49,510 nucleotides of DNA, taken from the NCBI GenBank assembly GCA_023250205.1, contig JAHFBE010000004.1, forward strand, positions 4,359 to 53,868, in the 5' to 3' direction. The position numbers were made by a program, and so were the translations under genes. The number at the start of each line of letters is the position of its first letter. The stretch's first letter is position 1. The DNA is from Candidatus Melainabacteria bacterium (GTDB taxonomy: Bacteria; Cyanobacteriota; Vampirovibrionia; 2-02-FULL-35-15). Positions 7,936 through 18,251 of the stretch are shown piece by piece. The notes under the pieces are model-generated. The model made no database searches and had not been told where the DNA came from. It saw nothing but the letters and a program-made list of their open reading frames with translations.

Positions 7936-10581
7936 ATGGATTTTAATAAATTAACAACAAATTCACAGCAAGCACTTGCAGAATGTAGATCAATACTTGA
8001 AAAGTATGAACACTCAGCACTTGAGCCTGAGCATATTTTAATTTCTTTAATTGAGCAAATAGATGGAATTGCTTCAAAAATATTAGATGAAGTTGGTGTA
8101 AGTAAAAAAAGAATTATAGATAAAATAAATGAATATTTAGCAAAACAGCCCAAGGGAAGAGCTTCAGCTACTGGTGGAGATCAATTATATTTAAGTTCTA
8201 AAGCAAATCTACTTCTTGAAAAGGCATTTGATGAAGCTAAAAACATGAAAGATGAATATATAAGCGTAGAGCATATTTTACTTGCTATTGCTGATGCTAA
8301 TTCCAGGAGTGAAGCTCACAAAATTTTAAAAGACGAAGGTGTTACAAGAGAGCAGATTCTAAAGGTATTAACTAAAATAAGAGGAAATCAAAGAATTACC
8401 AGTCCTACTCCTGAAGCTACTTATGATGCTCTGGGTAAATATGGACGTGATCTTACAGAAACTGCAAAAAAAGGAAAACTTGATCCTGTAATTGGAAGAG
8501 ATGAAGAAATCAGAAGGGTGATTCAGGTTTTATCCCGAAGAACAAAAAATAATCCTGTTTTAATTGGTGAACCTGGTGTAGGTAAGACTGCAATTGTAGA
8601 GGGGCTTGCACAAAGAATTGTAAGAGGTGATATTCCTGAAGGACTAAAAGATAAAAAAGTCATTGTTCTTGATATGGGAGCTTTAATTGCCGGTGCAAAA
8701 TTCCGTGGTGAATTTGAAGAGAGATTAAAAGCAGTTTTAAAAGAAGTTCAGTCTCATGAGGGAGAAGTGATTTTATTTATCGATGAATTGCATACTGTTG
8801 TAGGTGCGGGTTCAACTGGTGAAGGTGCTATGGATGCTGGCAATCTTTTAAAACCAGCACTTGCTCGTGGGGAATTGCATTGTATAGGAGCTACTACTCT
8901 GGATGAGTATAGAAAGCATATTGAAAAAGATGCAGCGCTTGAAAGAAGATTTCAAACAGTGTTTGTAGATGAACCTTCAGTAGAAGAAACTATTTCTATA
9001 TTAAGAGGCTTGAGAGAAAGATATGAAGTTCACCATGGTGTGAGAATTAAAGATGCGGCATTAGTAAGTGCTGCAGTTTTAAGTCATAGATATATTTCAG
9101 ATAGATTCTTGCCTGATAAAGCGATTGACTTAGTAGATGAAGCAGGAGCAAAACTTAGAATAGAAATTGATTCTATGCCGGTTGAATTGGATGAGCTAGA
9201 AAGAAGAAGAATACAGCTCAGTATTGAAAGAGAAGCGTTAAAGAAAGAAAATGATTCTGCCTCTAAAGAAAGGCTTGAAAAGTTAGAAAAGGAATTAAAT
9301 GAATTACAGGCAAAGGCTGATATCTTAAAAGCTCAGTGGCAGAAAGAAAAAGGTGGAATCTCTGTAATTAGACAAATTAAAGAACAAATTGAGGAAACAA
9401 AAAGACAGATAGATAAAGCAGAAAGAGAAACAGACTTACAGAAAGCTGCAGAGCTAAAGTATGGAAAATTAAATGAATTAGAAAAAAAATTAAAACAGGC
9501 ATCACAAGCAGGTTCTCCTGAAAGTAATGGAAGGATGTTGAAGGAAGAGATAGATGAAGATGATATTGCAGAAGTGGTTTCTAAGTGGACACATATTCCT
9601 ATAAGCAAATTGCTTGAAAGTGAAAAACAAAAGCTTATAAAACTTGAAGATGAAATTCATAAGCGTGTAATAGGGCAGGAAGAAGGAGTTGTAGCGGTTT
9701 GTAATGCAATTCGAAGATCAAGATCTGGCTTAAGTGATCCACAAAAACCAATTGGATCTTTTATTTTCCTTGGTCCAACTGGTGTAGGTAAAACAGAATT
9801 AGCTAAATCGCTTGCTTATGTTTTGTTTGATGATGAGCAAAATATGATTAGAATTGATATGAGTGAATATCAGGAAAAGCATACAGTAAGCAGATTGATT
9901 GGTGCACCGCCTGGATATGTTGGATTTGAAGAAGGTGGACAGCTTACTGAACAGGTGAGAAGAAAACCATATTCTGTAGTTTTATTCGATGAAATTGAAA
10001 AAGCACATGCTGATATCTTTAACATCCTTTTGCAGGTTTTAGATGATGGCAGGTTAACTGATTCTCAAGGCAGAGTGGTTGATTTTAAAAATACAACTAT
10101 TATAATGACAAGTAATATTGGTAGTCAGATTATCCTTGAACATCAATTAAAACTCAGCATGGATGGTGGAGATTCTGAAGTTTATTATGAACAGGTCAAA
10201 GAAAAAGCTTTTGGTATTTTAAGAGAACATTTCAGACCAGAATTCTTAAACAGAGTAGATGAAATAGTTGTCTTTAACCCGCTTAAAACAAGTGAATTAA
10301 CAAAAATTGTTGATATTCAGTTAGAGCATATTAAAAAGAGATTAGAGGAAAGGAAAATAAAGCTGGAATTAACAGATGACGCAAAAGAACATCTGGCTAG
10401 AGTTGGTTATGATCCTACCTTTGGTGCTAGACCTTTGAAGAGATTAATTCAAAAAGAGCTTGAAAATGAACTTGCAAAGGAACTTTTAAGTGGGAGATTT
10501 TCTGAAGGTGACATTATTAAAGTAGATTATGATGGGGATAAAGTTGTTTTTACTAAATTGGCGCACAAAGTGAAAATTTAA
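7936..10581 (+). CDS. clpB: ATP-dependent chaperone ClpB
   Basis: Two AAA+ modules ([23 protein letters not shown]), Clp N domain, [52 protein letters not shown], ClpB middle domain. Confidence 0.95.
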   Translation: MDFNKLTTNSQQALAECRSILEKYEHSALEPEHILISLIEQIDGIASKILDEVGVSKKRIIDKINEYLAKQPKGRASATGGDQLYLSSKANLLLEKAFDEAKNMKDEYISVEHILLAIADANSRSEAHKILKDEGVTREQILKVLTKIRGNQRITSPTPEATYDALGKYGRDLTETAKKGKLDPVIGRDEEIRRVIQVLSRRTKNNPVLIGEPGVGKTAIVEGLAQRIVRGDIPEGLKDKKVIVLDMGALIAGAKFRGEFEERLKAVLKEVQSHEGEVILFIDELHTVVGAGSTGEGAMDAGNLLKPALARGELHCIGATTLDEYRKHIEKDAALERRFQTVFVDEPSVEETISILRGLRERYEVHHGVRIKDAALVSAAVLSHRYISDRFLPDKAIDLVDEAGAKLRIEIDSMPVELDELERRRIQLSIEREALKKENDSASKERLEKLEKELNELQAKADILKAQWQKEKGGISVIRQIKEQIEETKRQIDKAERETDLQKAAELKYGKLNELEKKLKQASQAGSPESNGRMLKEEIDEDDIAEVVSKWTHIPISKLLESEKQKLIKLEDEIHKRVIGQEEGVVAVCNAIRRSRSGLSDPQKPIGSFIFLGPTGVGKTELAKSLAYVLFDDEQNMIRIDMSEYQEKHTVSRLIGAPPGYVGFEEGGQLTEQVRRKPYSVVLFDEIEKAHADIFNILLQVLDDGRLTDSQGRVVDFKNTTIIMTSNIGSQIILEHQLKLSMDGGDSEVYYEQVKEKAFGILREHFRPEFLNRVDEIVVFNPLKTSELTKIVDIQLEHIKKRLEERKIKLELTDDAKEHLARVGYDPTFGARPLKRLIQKELENELAKELLSGRFSEGDIIKVDYDGDKVVFTKLAHKVKI

Positions 10582-10596
10582 TAATGTATAACACTC

Positions 10597-10620
10597 TATA
10601 ATGTAACCATGGGTTACATT
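10597..10620 (+). promoter_or_regulatory. TATAAT -10 box plus 19-bp dyad ATGTAACC-ATG-GGTTACAT centred on the mutL start codon
   Basis: TATAAT at 10597-10602; perfect inverted arms AATGTAACC (10600-10608) and GGTTACATT (10612-10620) flank the ATG. Confidence 0.6.
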
Positions 10621-12510
10621 AAACAACTTTCAGAAGATTTAATAAAAAAAATTGCAGCTGGTGAAGTTATTGAAAGACCAGCATCTGTAATTAAAGAGCT
10701 TGTAGAAAATTCTATTGATGCTGGTGCTACAAAAATTCAAGTAGAAATTGAGCGTGGTGGGAAATATATAAAAGTTTCTGATAATGGTATGGGTATTGAA
10801 CCTGACGATATTAATTTATTGTTTGCCAGACATGCCACGAGCAAGATCAGAAGCTTTGATGAATTATGGGATATACATACTCTGGGTTTTAGAGGTGAGG
10901 CTCTTTCCTCAATAAGTGCTGTAAGTAAGGTTACATGTAGATCAAAGCATGTAAACCAGGAGTATGGGTTTGAAATAAAGTTACAGGATGAAAAGATAAA
11001 TAAAAGAACATCAGCAATTTCTATTGGAACAGTATTTGAAATAGATGATCTCTTTTACAATGTTCCAGCCAGACAAAAATTCTTAAAGTCAGAATCTACT
11101 GAATATGGACATATATTTGATATATTAATTCCTTTGGCATTATCACATCCTAAGATCTCATTTACACTTACAAGTAATAAAAATGTTGCTTTAAAATCAA
11201 GTGGTTCAAATGATTTACAGCAAGTTATTGAGGAGCTTCTTGGAAGCGATTTAAAAAATAAACTTATCCCTGTCTCAGGAAAGAATGACTTTCTTGATTT
11301 TAAGGGATTTGTTAGTGCGCTTGAAGTCTATAGACCAGACAGAAAGTCTGTATTCATTTTTATAAATAACAGACCAGTTAAGTGTCAAATTATTTCTAAG
11401 GCTATTTTTAGTGCTTTTGAAGGATTATTGCCAAAAGGGAAATATCCCGTAGTTATTTTAAATCTAAATTTTAAATCTAAGTTTGTCGATATAAATGTTC
11501 ACCCTTCAAAAAAAGAAGTTAGATACACACAGCCAAATGATGTCTATAACTTGATCTTTCATTTAGTTCAAGATGCAATTACTAAATACTATAAAGAACA
11601 ATACAAAGAAAAATCGATTTATTCTCTTGACCCGGCATTGAAGAGTGAAAAGACAATAGATAATGGAGGTAAGACTTCATCTTCAACTAGTGCTGCTACA
11701 GCCTCATATTCTCAGGCTGCTTTTGAGCTGTATACTCCAATTGAAAGCTTTACAGATGAAAAGATTGAGGATATTGATATTAAGCCACTCGTGCAAATCC
11801 TTTCTTCATCAAATTTAAAATGCAAGATTATCTATTCTAATAAACCATTTGCAAATATGACAAAGATTGGAAATAAAACTATTTTTGAAGTTGGAATGAT
11901 TTATGAAGATGATTTGCAAGTTGTTTTTAGTGGGGAGATTGTTGGTGAGCCAAATTATCAAAAAGATTTTTTTAATTATTTATCAAATCTAAGCAGTATT
12001 ATTTTTAAAACATACTCAGAAAATCAAACGGTTCTTCAAAAGAAAATCGTAAATAAAGACTTAGAGCAAGAAGATGTAAAAGAACCCAGTCGTAAGAAAC
12101 CACCTGAAACACTTTTATACAAAGTGTGGGATAGAGACAACTGGACATGTGTATATTGTGGGAAGCAATTACTAGATCCAAAAATTGTTAAAAGGACTAT
12201 TCCTGAGACAGAAAATGCATTTAAGACTTATATTAATGAAAAAGGTGAAAGTATAACCAATCATGTTTTAAGAGAGTATATTGCTACCTATGATCACTAT
12301 TTACCGGTTAGCAAACTACCACAGTTTAACTTTGAAGAAGGAAATCTTTTTGCTTCCTGCATGGAGTGTAATAAAAAGAAATTAGACTCAATGGATATTC
12401 AAACCTGGAAGCCTGTTCGGAAAAATTCATGGAATCAGACTCTTGAAGTTGCAGGATTATGTTTTAGTGGACCGGATAAAGTAAAGTTAGAAACTAAAAG
12501 AACAAAATAG
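10609..12510 (+). CDS. mutL: DNA mismatch repair protein MutL, with C-terminal HNH nuclease domain
   Basis: GHKL motifs IAAGEVIERPASVIKELVENSIDAGA, DNGMGI, HATSKI, TLGFRGEALSSI; C-terminal CVYCG...YDHYLPVSKLPQFNFEEGNLFASCMECNKKK is an HNH motif. Confidence 0.9.
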   Translation: MGYIKQLSEDLIKKIAAGEVIERPASVIKELVENSIDAGATKIQVEIERGGKYIKVSDNGMGIEPDDINLLFARHATSKIRSFDELWDIHTLGFRGEALSSISAVSKVTCRSKHVNQEYGFEIKLQDEKINKRTSAISIGTVFEIDDLFYNVPARQKFLKSESTEYGHIFDILIPLALSHPKISFTLTSNKNVALKSSGSNDLQQVIEELLGSDLKNKLIPVSGKNDFLDFKGFVSALEVYRPDRKSVFIFINNRPVKCQIISKAIFSAFEGLLPKGKYPVVILNLNFKSKFVDINVHPSKKEVRYTQPNDVYNLIFHLVQDAITKYYKEQYKEKSIYSLDPALKSEKTIDNGGKTSSSTSAATASYSQAAFELYTPIESFTDEKIEDIDIKPLVQILSSSNLKCKIIYSNKPFANMTKIGNKTIFEVGMIYEDDLQVVFSGEIVGEPNYQKDFFNYLSNLSSIIFKTYSENQTVLQKKIVNKDLEQEDVKEPSRKKPPETLLYKVWDRDNWTCVYCGKQLLDPKIVKRTIPETENAFKTYINEKGESITNHVLREYIATYDHYLPVSKLPQFNFEEGNLFASCMECNKKKLDSMDIQTWKPVRKNSWNQTLEVAGLCFSGPDKVKLETKRTK

Positions 12511-12668
12511 GGCTAACCTTTTTAAATGATTTCTACATAAAGTTGTGTTTCATAGCGCTATTACAGCTATTGCTAGGAAATATTAGACATATTTAATCTT
12601 TACGTTAATCAGCTATTAATAGTCCACCGTTAATATCCCTTCTTAATTAAGGAGCCTATTAGGCGTAT

Positions 12669-14639
12669 ATGTTTATATTAATAGAATACAATTTTTATTC
12701 AACTCCACCTGAAAATATTTCACTAGTAAAGTCTTCTGGTGATAATAATGAAAATAATTTAGATGATATTCTTGCAAAGAAATATGTGAAAGGTGATATT
12801 AATCAAAATGGTCAAATAGATGGTGATGATATTAAACTTTTCCTAAGCTATGTTACCGGTGAGCAAAAACCTGAAGATGCTGAAAGACTTAAAGCTGCAG
12901 ATTTTAATGGTGATGGTAAAGTTAGCGGGTTGGATTTTGGTGAATTTCAAAGCATTATTAATGCACATAAAATTGATAAAGGTACTTATTTAAAAGAGGG
13001 ATCTTTTCTCGGAACAGGTGGTATTCTTCCTGATGATGTTAGTGGAGTCAATAATTTAGATGATATAACTGGCGGAATATCTTTTGATTCAACTGATGGA
13101 CCACCACATCCAAACCAAGATATATCAAAAGGTCCACAGCAAGGAGGACCTCCTGGCGGACAACAAGGTGGACCTCCTGGTGCTAAGCCTCAAGGACCTA
13201 CAGGCGGAGCAAAACCGTTAAAGCCACTTGTGGAGAATCATTCAAATTATGATTCAGTTACACAGGGACTAATTGATGCTTTGCTTCAATCATTAGAAAA
13301 TTCTAATTATGCAGACATTAACTGGGCACAGGTAATGGAAACTATACAGCAAATTATAAATGGTTTAGGTGGCGGCGGCGGTGGACATGATCCTGTCGAT
13401 CCTGTCGATCCTGTCGATCCTGATGATCCTGATGATCCTGTAGATTTGGGACCTTATTTAAAAGGTGATGTTGATAATGACGGTGATATTGATAATGAAG
13501 ATTTGAAGTTAGCAAAACAAATTGGCATAGATCCAGAGTTTGATGTTACTGATCCTGCTTACGATGCTGCTGATATAAATGATGATGGTTCTGTAGATCC
13601 AGCAGATATTGCACTATTTAAGAAGCGTTTAAAAGGTCCTAAGAATTTTGACTTTACATATGATAAAAAATTTGATGAAGAGGATTTGAATGTACTTGAA
13701 GATTATATAGATGGCAAATTGTTGCTAACTGATGCAGAATTTAAAGCTGCAGATTCAAATGGTGATGAAAACGTAGATGCAGAAGATTTGAATATTTTAA
13801 AAAATCGTTCTGAAGAAAGACCTGTTGGCGATATAAATAATGACGGTGTAATGGATCAAAAAGATTTAGATATTCTTGAGCTTGCAATTAAGAAAAAATA
13901 TGATCTGACAAAAGAGGAAAAAACAGCTGCTGATTTGGATGGTAAAGGCGGGTTTACAAAAGCTGATATTGAATATTTTGAAAAGATATTAAAACCTCTT
14001 AAAAAAGGTGATCTTAATGGTGATGATAAGGTGGATGAAGCAGATTTGAGTCTAGCAAAAAACAGTGGGAAAGATAATCTCTTAACTAAAGAACAGCAAG
14101 ATGCTGCTGATTTGAATGATGATGATATATTTGATCAAAAAGATATTGAGTTGTTTGAAAGTAAATTTAAGTCTAAAGCAGTTGGAGATCTTGATGATAA
14201 TGGTATTGTTGATACTGCTGATCTTGCGCTTTTAATTAAAGCTAAAAATGATACTACAAGTCTAACATCATCTGAGATACAAACTATGGATATTAATCAA
14301 GATGGTGAAGTAAACGATAAAGATGTTAGCGCGATGGTTCAAAAATTTAACCCAAAAGTAAAAGGTAATGTAGATGAAACTCCATGGAAAGATAAAAATG
14401 ATAATTTGATCCAAGTAATTGATTCAAGTGACATAAATATGCTTTCAGACTTCTTGAGTGGAAACGTTGGACTTAGTTTAGAACAAATACAAGCATGTGA
14501 TATAGATGGAACTTTTGTAAATTATATTCAAAAGACCAGGGACAATTTATCTGACAGTGAAAAGACTAAACAAGACAATCACTATCTATATCTTTTTTCA
14601 AAATATGTAGAAGAGCTTCCAAGTCCTAATGTCACCTAA
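12669..14639 (+). CDS. Multi-dockerin / EF-hand repeat protein
   Basis: About seven dockerin-I-like paired modules (e.g. KGDINQNGQIDGDDIKLFLSYVTG...AADFNGDGKVSGLDFGEF), plus GPPGGQQGGPPG and (VDP)n linkers. Confidence 0.8.
   Translation: MFILIEYNFYSTPPENISLVKSSGDNNENNLDDILAKKYVKGDINQNGQIDGDDIKLFLSYVTGEQKPEDAERLKAADFNGDGKVSGLDFGEFQSIINAHKIDKGTYLKEGSFLGTGGILPDDVSGVNNLDDITGGISFDSTDGPPHPNQDISKGPQQGGPPGGQQGGPPGAKPQGPTGGAKPLKPLVENHSNYDSVTQGLIDALLQSLENSNYADINWAQVMETIQQIINGLGGGGGGHDPVDPVDPVDPDDPDDPVDLGPYLKGDVDNDGDIDNEDLKLAKQIGIDPEFDVTDPAYDAADINDDGSVDPADIALFKKRLKGPKNFDFTYDKKFDEEDLNVLEDYIDGKLLLTDAEFKAADSNGDENVDAEDLNILKNRSEERPVGDINNDGVMDQKDLDILELAIKKKYDLTKEEKTAADLDGKGGFTKADIEYFEKILKPLKKGDLNGDDKVDEADLSLAKNSGKDNLLTKEQQDAADLNDDDIFDQKDIELFESKFKSKAVGDLDDNGIVDTADLALLIKAKNDTTSLTSSEIQTMDINQDGEVNDKDVSAMVQKFNPKVKGNVDETPWKDKNDNLIQVIDSSDINMLSDFLSGNVGLSLEQIQACDIDGTFVNYIQKTRDNLSDSEKTKQDNHYLYLFSKYVEELPSPNVT
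13389..13442 (+). repeat. Short tandem repeat (GATCCTGTC/GATCCTGAT, 9 bp)
   Basis: gatcctgtc x3, gatcctgat x2, gatcctgta; encodes DPVDPVDPVDPDDPDDPVD. Confidence 0.9.
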
Positions 14640-14764
14640 AATATTAAAAAGTTTATAAAGGATTTCGTAAATTTTAAGAATTAAATGGTGCCCTATGTCA
14701 CCTAGTGATAGATTCACATCTTTTTTTAACCCAATTTTAATCCACTGAGTATTAAATGCCAATG

Positions 14765-14790
14765 AAATACAAAGATTCTTTGTATTTTTT
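14765..14790 (+). terminator. Intrinsic terminator-like hairpin
   Basis: AAATACAAAG-att-CTTTGTATTT followed by T run. Confidence 0.65.
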
Positions 14791-14820
14791 ATTTAATATA
14801 AATAGAGAGGTGCTCTAGCA

Positions 14821-17800
14821 TTGTTTCTCTTTGATATAACGTTAGGAAATTCTGCAAACGGCCCAACTGACGGCTTTAATCAGCTATTTGAAGCTGAAGG
14901 CAAGGTTGAAAGTTTGGAATCATTATTGCGAAGTCTCTACATGAAAGAGGACTACGATTTTGATCCGAATACAGAGGGAAATCAAGCTAATCCTTATGTA
15001 GATAACACTAATCTTGAAGCAGTAAAACAAGAACTTTCAGTTGCAAGAGAGGCTGAGTTAAATATTTTATATACACAGGGAGATAGTCTGGATCATGATC
15101 CTTCCGCGAGACTAAATGAAATTAGAACTTCTGAGATTACTGCAGAGCAACAAATTCAAGAACTTCAATTAAAACTTGATGAATTAATGGCTTCTATTCA
15201 AAATGTTTCTATGGAACCCCAAGAAGAAGGAACAGAAATTACTCCACTGCCAAATGAAGAGGTTTTACAATTACAGGATCAACTTACTAGAATGACATCA
15301 TATAGAAATGAATTATCTTCTTCTGATAAATTCTGGGATAGTCTGGTTAATATTCATAAAGAATATCAGTCAAATGTATACAAAGAAAATTTCTTTAATG
15401 GTCAGGCAATAGATGGAGAATCCCAAGGTGGATACAATACGCTAACTGCTTTTGAAGATATGCTTTATCAAATTCAGTCTGGAAATACTGGTATAAACTT
15501 TAGCTTCAACTCTCAAAGTATACAGTCATTTGATAATCTTTTTAGAGAAATTGATGATGGTGATTCAACCAATGATCAAGAGCAAATCAGACAGAAAATC
15601 GTTGATCTTAAAAAGAATGTGATTTCAAGTATTCCTACCATACAAAACGAAACATGGTTTAAAGAATTCCTTCAATCAAACACTGCTACCCTGAATAGAA
15701 TTGATGAAACAACACTTGCTCTCCAAAAACAGACAGAAGACTTACATAATGCTTTTATGGCAATGGTTACAGGAGAATCTTCAGAAATAACTTTAGGTGG
15801 AGTTACTTATAAGAGTGCAGATGAAATTAAGGCACAAATTATTAATAACACTGTATATCTGCAGGACTTAACTTCAAATAAAGAATTTTTAAGTAAAATC
15901 TCTTCAATTGCTGCTTTAGAGGGAGATGCTCAAGGAAGTTTAATTGTAGACTCAGCTTATAGCTTTGATTCTGATGTGGAGAATGCTACAAAATTAAGAG
16001 AAGAGACAGAAGCAAAATATAGAACGATTGAGCTGGAACATATTATAGAAAATGACTTTGATGCTCTTAAAGAATTAAATGCTACCTTAAAACAAATAGA
16101 AAGTACTAACACTGGAGATGCTTCACAGGTTAGAGAGCAAATTTCAAAACTGAAGACAGATATTTTAAATAATTTAGCAGAGGCAAAAGATAATCCAGAG
16201 CTTAAATCTCTTTTACAATCCGCAGCAGATGAATTTGGTGTTAATAATGATTCAAAACAAGCATCACAGGCAAAACTAGATCAACTTCACGATGCATTTA
16301 TCTCAATGGTGAAGGGTGACATAACTCAGGTTACTGTTGCAGGTGTTGTATATAAGAGTGTTGATCAAATAAAAGAACAGATATTAAACACAACAACATA
16401 TCTCCAAGAACTTAATAATAATAGTGATTTCTCTCAACAAATGAAAAAAATCATTGGTTCAACTGGTGATGATACAACAGAATTAATTAATAATACGATT
16501 GCTGGACTCCAATCTGAATCAGTGACATTTCAAAAACTTGAACAAACTACACTTGCAGAATACAGAACATTAGAGTTAGAGACACTTATAACTCAGGACT
16601 TTGACAAGCTTGATGCTCTTGAGCTTGCGCTAAAGGGTGGAGATGGTGAAAACCTTGATGAAGTTAGAAGGGATATTTTAGATGTAAAAACAGCGTTGTT
16701 AGATAACTTGCTTGAAGCAAAAGAAAATCCTGAATTAAAACCATTACTTGAAGATGCTTCTAAGAGATTTGATTCATTAAGCCTTGAGTCACAAGCACAG
16801 TCTAATAATTTAAATGCTCTTCAGTTTGCATTCATATCGATGATGGCTGGTGGTAGTGCAATTGTAAATGGAACAGCTTATCAGGATCCTGAATCTCTGA
16901 AGGCTGAACTTTTAAAGACTAATTCGTATTTGATGGATATAAATGCAGAGAAAGACTTCTTCTTGCAGATTGGAAATATTTTAAGTTCGGATGATAAAGA
17001 TGCTGATGCCGAAATGCTGGCAGAGTTAAGAACAGATATCTCGTCAGATTTTGAAAATAATCAAAATCTTGCAGACCTTGCTTCTTTAGACTACCGTTCA
17101 ATGGAATTAAGAGGTCTTTTAACTACTCGTATGATTGGAAGAATCCCAAATTATGAAGTAGCTGGAGTCGATAATCAGAGCGTGGATGATATCAATAATG
17201 CATTAAAGCAAGTCGCAGAAGAAGAAGCAAGACTTAGAGAGCAGTTTAATTTACAAGATGAAAATTCAACAGTTAATCAGATATTTGCACGAATTATGGA
17301 TCAAATGGTTGACTCCAGAGTAACTGATTTACAAAACACACAAAATTATCTAGAACAGTCACAAAATCAATTTTATGAAATGGCAAGAAATTTAGGTTAT
17401 ATAGCTCCTCAGTCTTTCTACTTTGAAGATCCTAACTTAGTTGCAGTCAGATTAGAATTAAACAAAGTTCAGGATTATCAAAATCAAACTAACGATCTGC
17501 AAACTTATTGGGATAAGATAATTGCTGAAAGTAATCAGGCAACACCTGCTGAAGCTCCAGCAACTGTTCAAATTAAACCAATGGCATTAAGAAGTGCTCC
17601 ACCACCACCTTCTACTGAAACAAAACCAACTGAAAGTAATACTACTGAAACTAGTACTACGCAAAACAATACGCCAGATGCTTTTAAAGCTATAACTCTT
17701 ACTAATCAGCAAAATGTTATTGGTCTAACACAAATATTTGATCTTGTAAGTGATAGAGATAGTGTTGAATCGCTTAAGACACGCCATGAGCAAATAAAAG

Positions 17801-18027
17801 AAGAGTTAGAGTATCTTGTAAATAGATTGGAATCACTCGATAAGAATTCTCCTGGCTATCAAGCTGAAAGACAAAAATTGATGGGTTCTATTACTGATCT
17901 TCAGTCAGCTTTAAGTGGTCTAGTTCAACAAATGGGTAAATCAAGTCTTTTAGAAAATATCGGGAAGTCAGTCAAAGAAGCTATTTCACAAGCATCAATT
18001 TATCAAAGAATTTATTCTAACTTTTAA
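14821..18027 (+). CDS. Large helical/coiled-coil protein with three internal repeats of about 180 aa (TTG start)
   Basis: Repeats 'LHNAFMAMVTG...TYKSADEIKAQIINNTVYLQDL', 'LHDAFISMVKG...VYKSVDQIKEQILNTTTYLQEL', 'LQFAFISMMAG...AYQDPESLKAELLKTNSYLMDI'; SD-like gagaggtgct before TTG. Confidence 0.75.
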   Translation: MFLFDITLGNSANGPTDGFNQLFEAEGKVESLESLLRSLYMKEDYDFDPNTEGNQANPYVDNTNLEAVKQELSVAREAELNILYTQGDSLDHDPSARLNEIRTSEITAEQQIQELQLKLDELMASIQNVSMEPQEEGTEITPLPNEEVLQLQDQLTRMTSYRNELSSSDKFWDSLVNIHKEYQSNVYKENFFNGQAIDGESQGGYNTLTAFEDMLYQIQSGNTGINFSFNSQSIQSFDNLFREIDDGDSTNDQEQIRQKIVDLKKNVISSIPTIQNETWFKEFLQSNTATLNRIDETTLALQKQTEDLHNAFMAMVTGESSEITLGGVTYKSADEIKAQIINNTVYLQDLTSNKEFLSKISSIAALEGDAQGSLIVDSAYSFDSDVENATKLREETEAKYRTIELEHIIENDFDALKELNATLKQIESTNTGDASQVREQISKLKTDILNNLAEAKDNPELKSLLQSAADEFGVNNDSKQASQAKLDQLHDAFISMVKGDITQVTVAGVVYKSVDQIKEQILNTTTYLQELNNNSDFSQQMKKIIGSTGDDTTELINNTIAGLQSESVTFQKLEQTTLAEYRTLELETLITQDFDKLDALELALKGGDGENLDEVRRDILDVKTALLDNLLEAKENPELKPLLEDASKRFDSLSLESQAQSNNLNALQFAFISMMAGGSAIVNGTAYQDPESLKAELLKTNSYLMDINAEKDFFLQIGNILSSDDKDADAEMLAELRTDISSDFENNQNLADLASLDYRSMELRGLLTTRMIGRIPNYEVAGVDNQSVDDINNALKQVAEEEARLREQFNLQDENSTVNQIFARIMDQMVDSRVTDLQNTQNYLEQSQNQFYEMARNLGYIAPQSFYFEDPNLVAVRLELNKVQDYQNQTNDLQTYWDKIIAESNQATPAEAPATVQIKPMALRSAPPPPSTETKPTESNTTETSTTQNNTPDAFKAITLTNQQNVIGLTQIFDLVSDRDSVESLKTRHEQIKEELEYLVNRLESLDKNSPGYQAERQKLMGSITDLQSALSGLVQQMGKSSLLENIGKSVKEAISQASIYQRIYSNF

Positions 18028-18029
18028 GT

Positions 18030-18050
18030 TCAAGACAATCTTGATTTTTT
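18030..18050 (+). terminator. Intrinsic terminator after the 1068-aa gene
   Basis: TCAAGA-caa-TCTTGA-TTTTTT. Confidence 0.7.
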
Positions 18051-18251
18051 AACTTTACAGTACATTGGAGTAATCGTCTCAGTCGATTGTGCTATTTATC
18101 ACGCTAAAAGCAGTGACCTCGGTCTCTTAGAGTAGATTTCATTTATCAATTTTTAATTTTAATTGGATATAACTATACTGTCGGGATTAAACCCGGTAGT
18201 AAGTTTCATTGTAGATTAAGGAAGAATTAAGAGATTACTATAAAAACAACT

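Noticed and set aside
9333-9608. 91-aa minus-strand ORF
   Set aside because: Antisense to the ClpB middle domain; Ser/Cys/Phe-rich shadow translation.
10928-10940. Additional GGTTACATG site inside mutL
   Set aside because: Only a half-site; no opposing ATGTAACC arm at 3-nt spacing.
18061-18120. c-di-GMP (GEMM) or yybP-ykoY riboswitch
   Set aside because: A few superficially similar bases (cgctaaaagc, ggagtaatcg) but the conserved cores are not present; kept only as an unclassified structured-RNA candidate.
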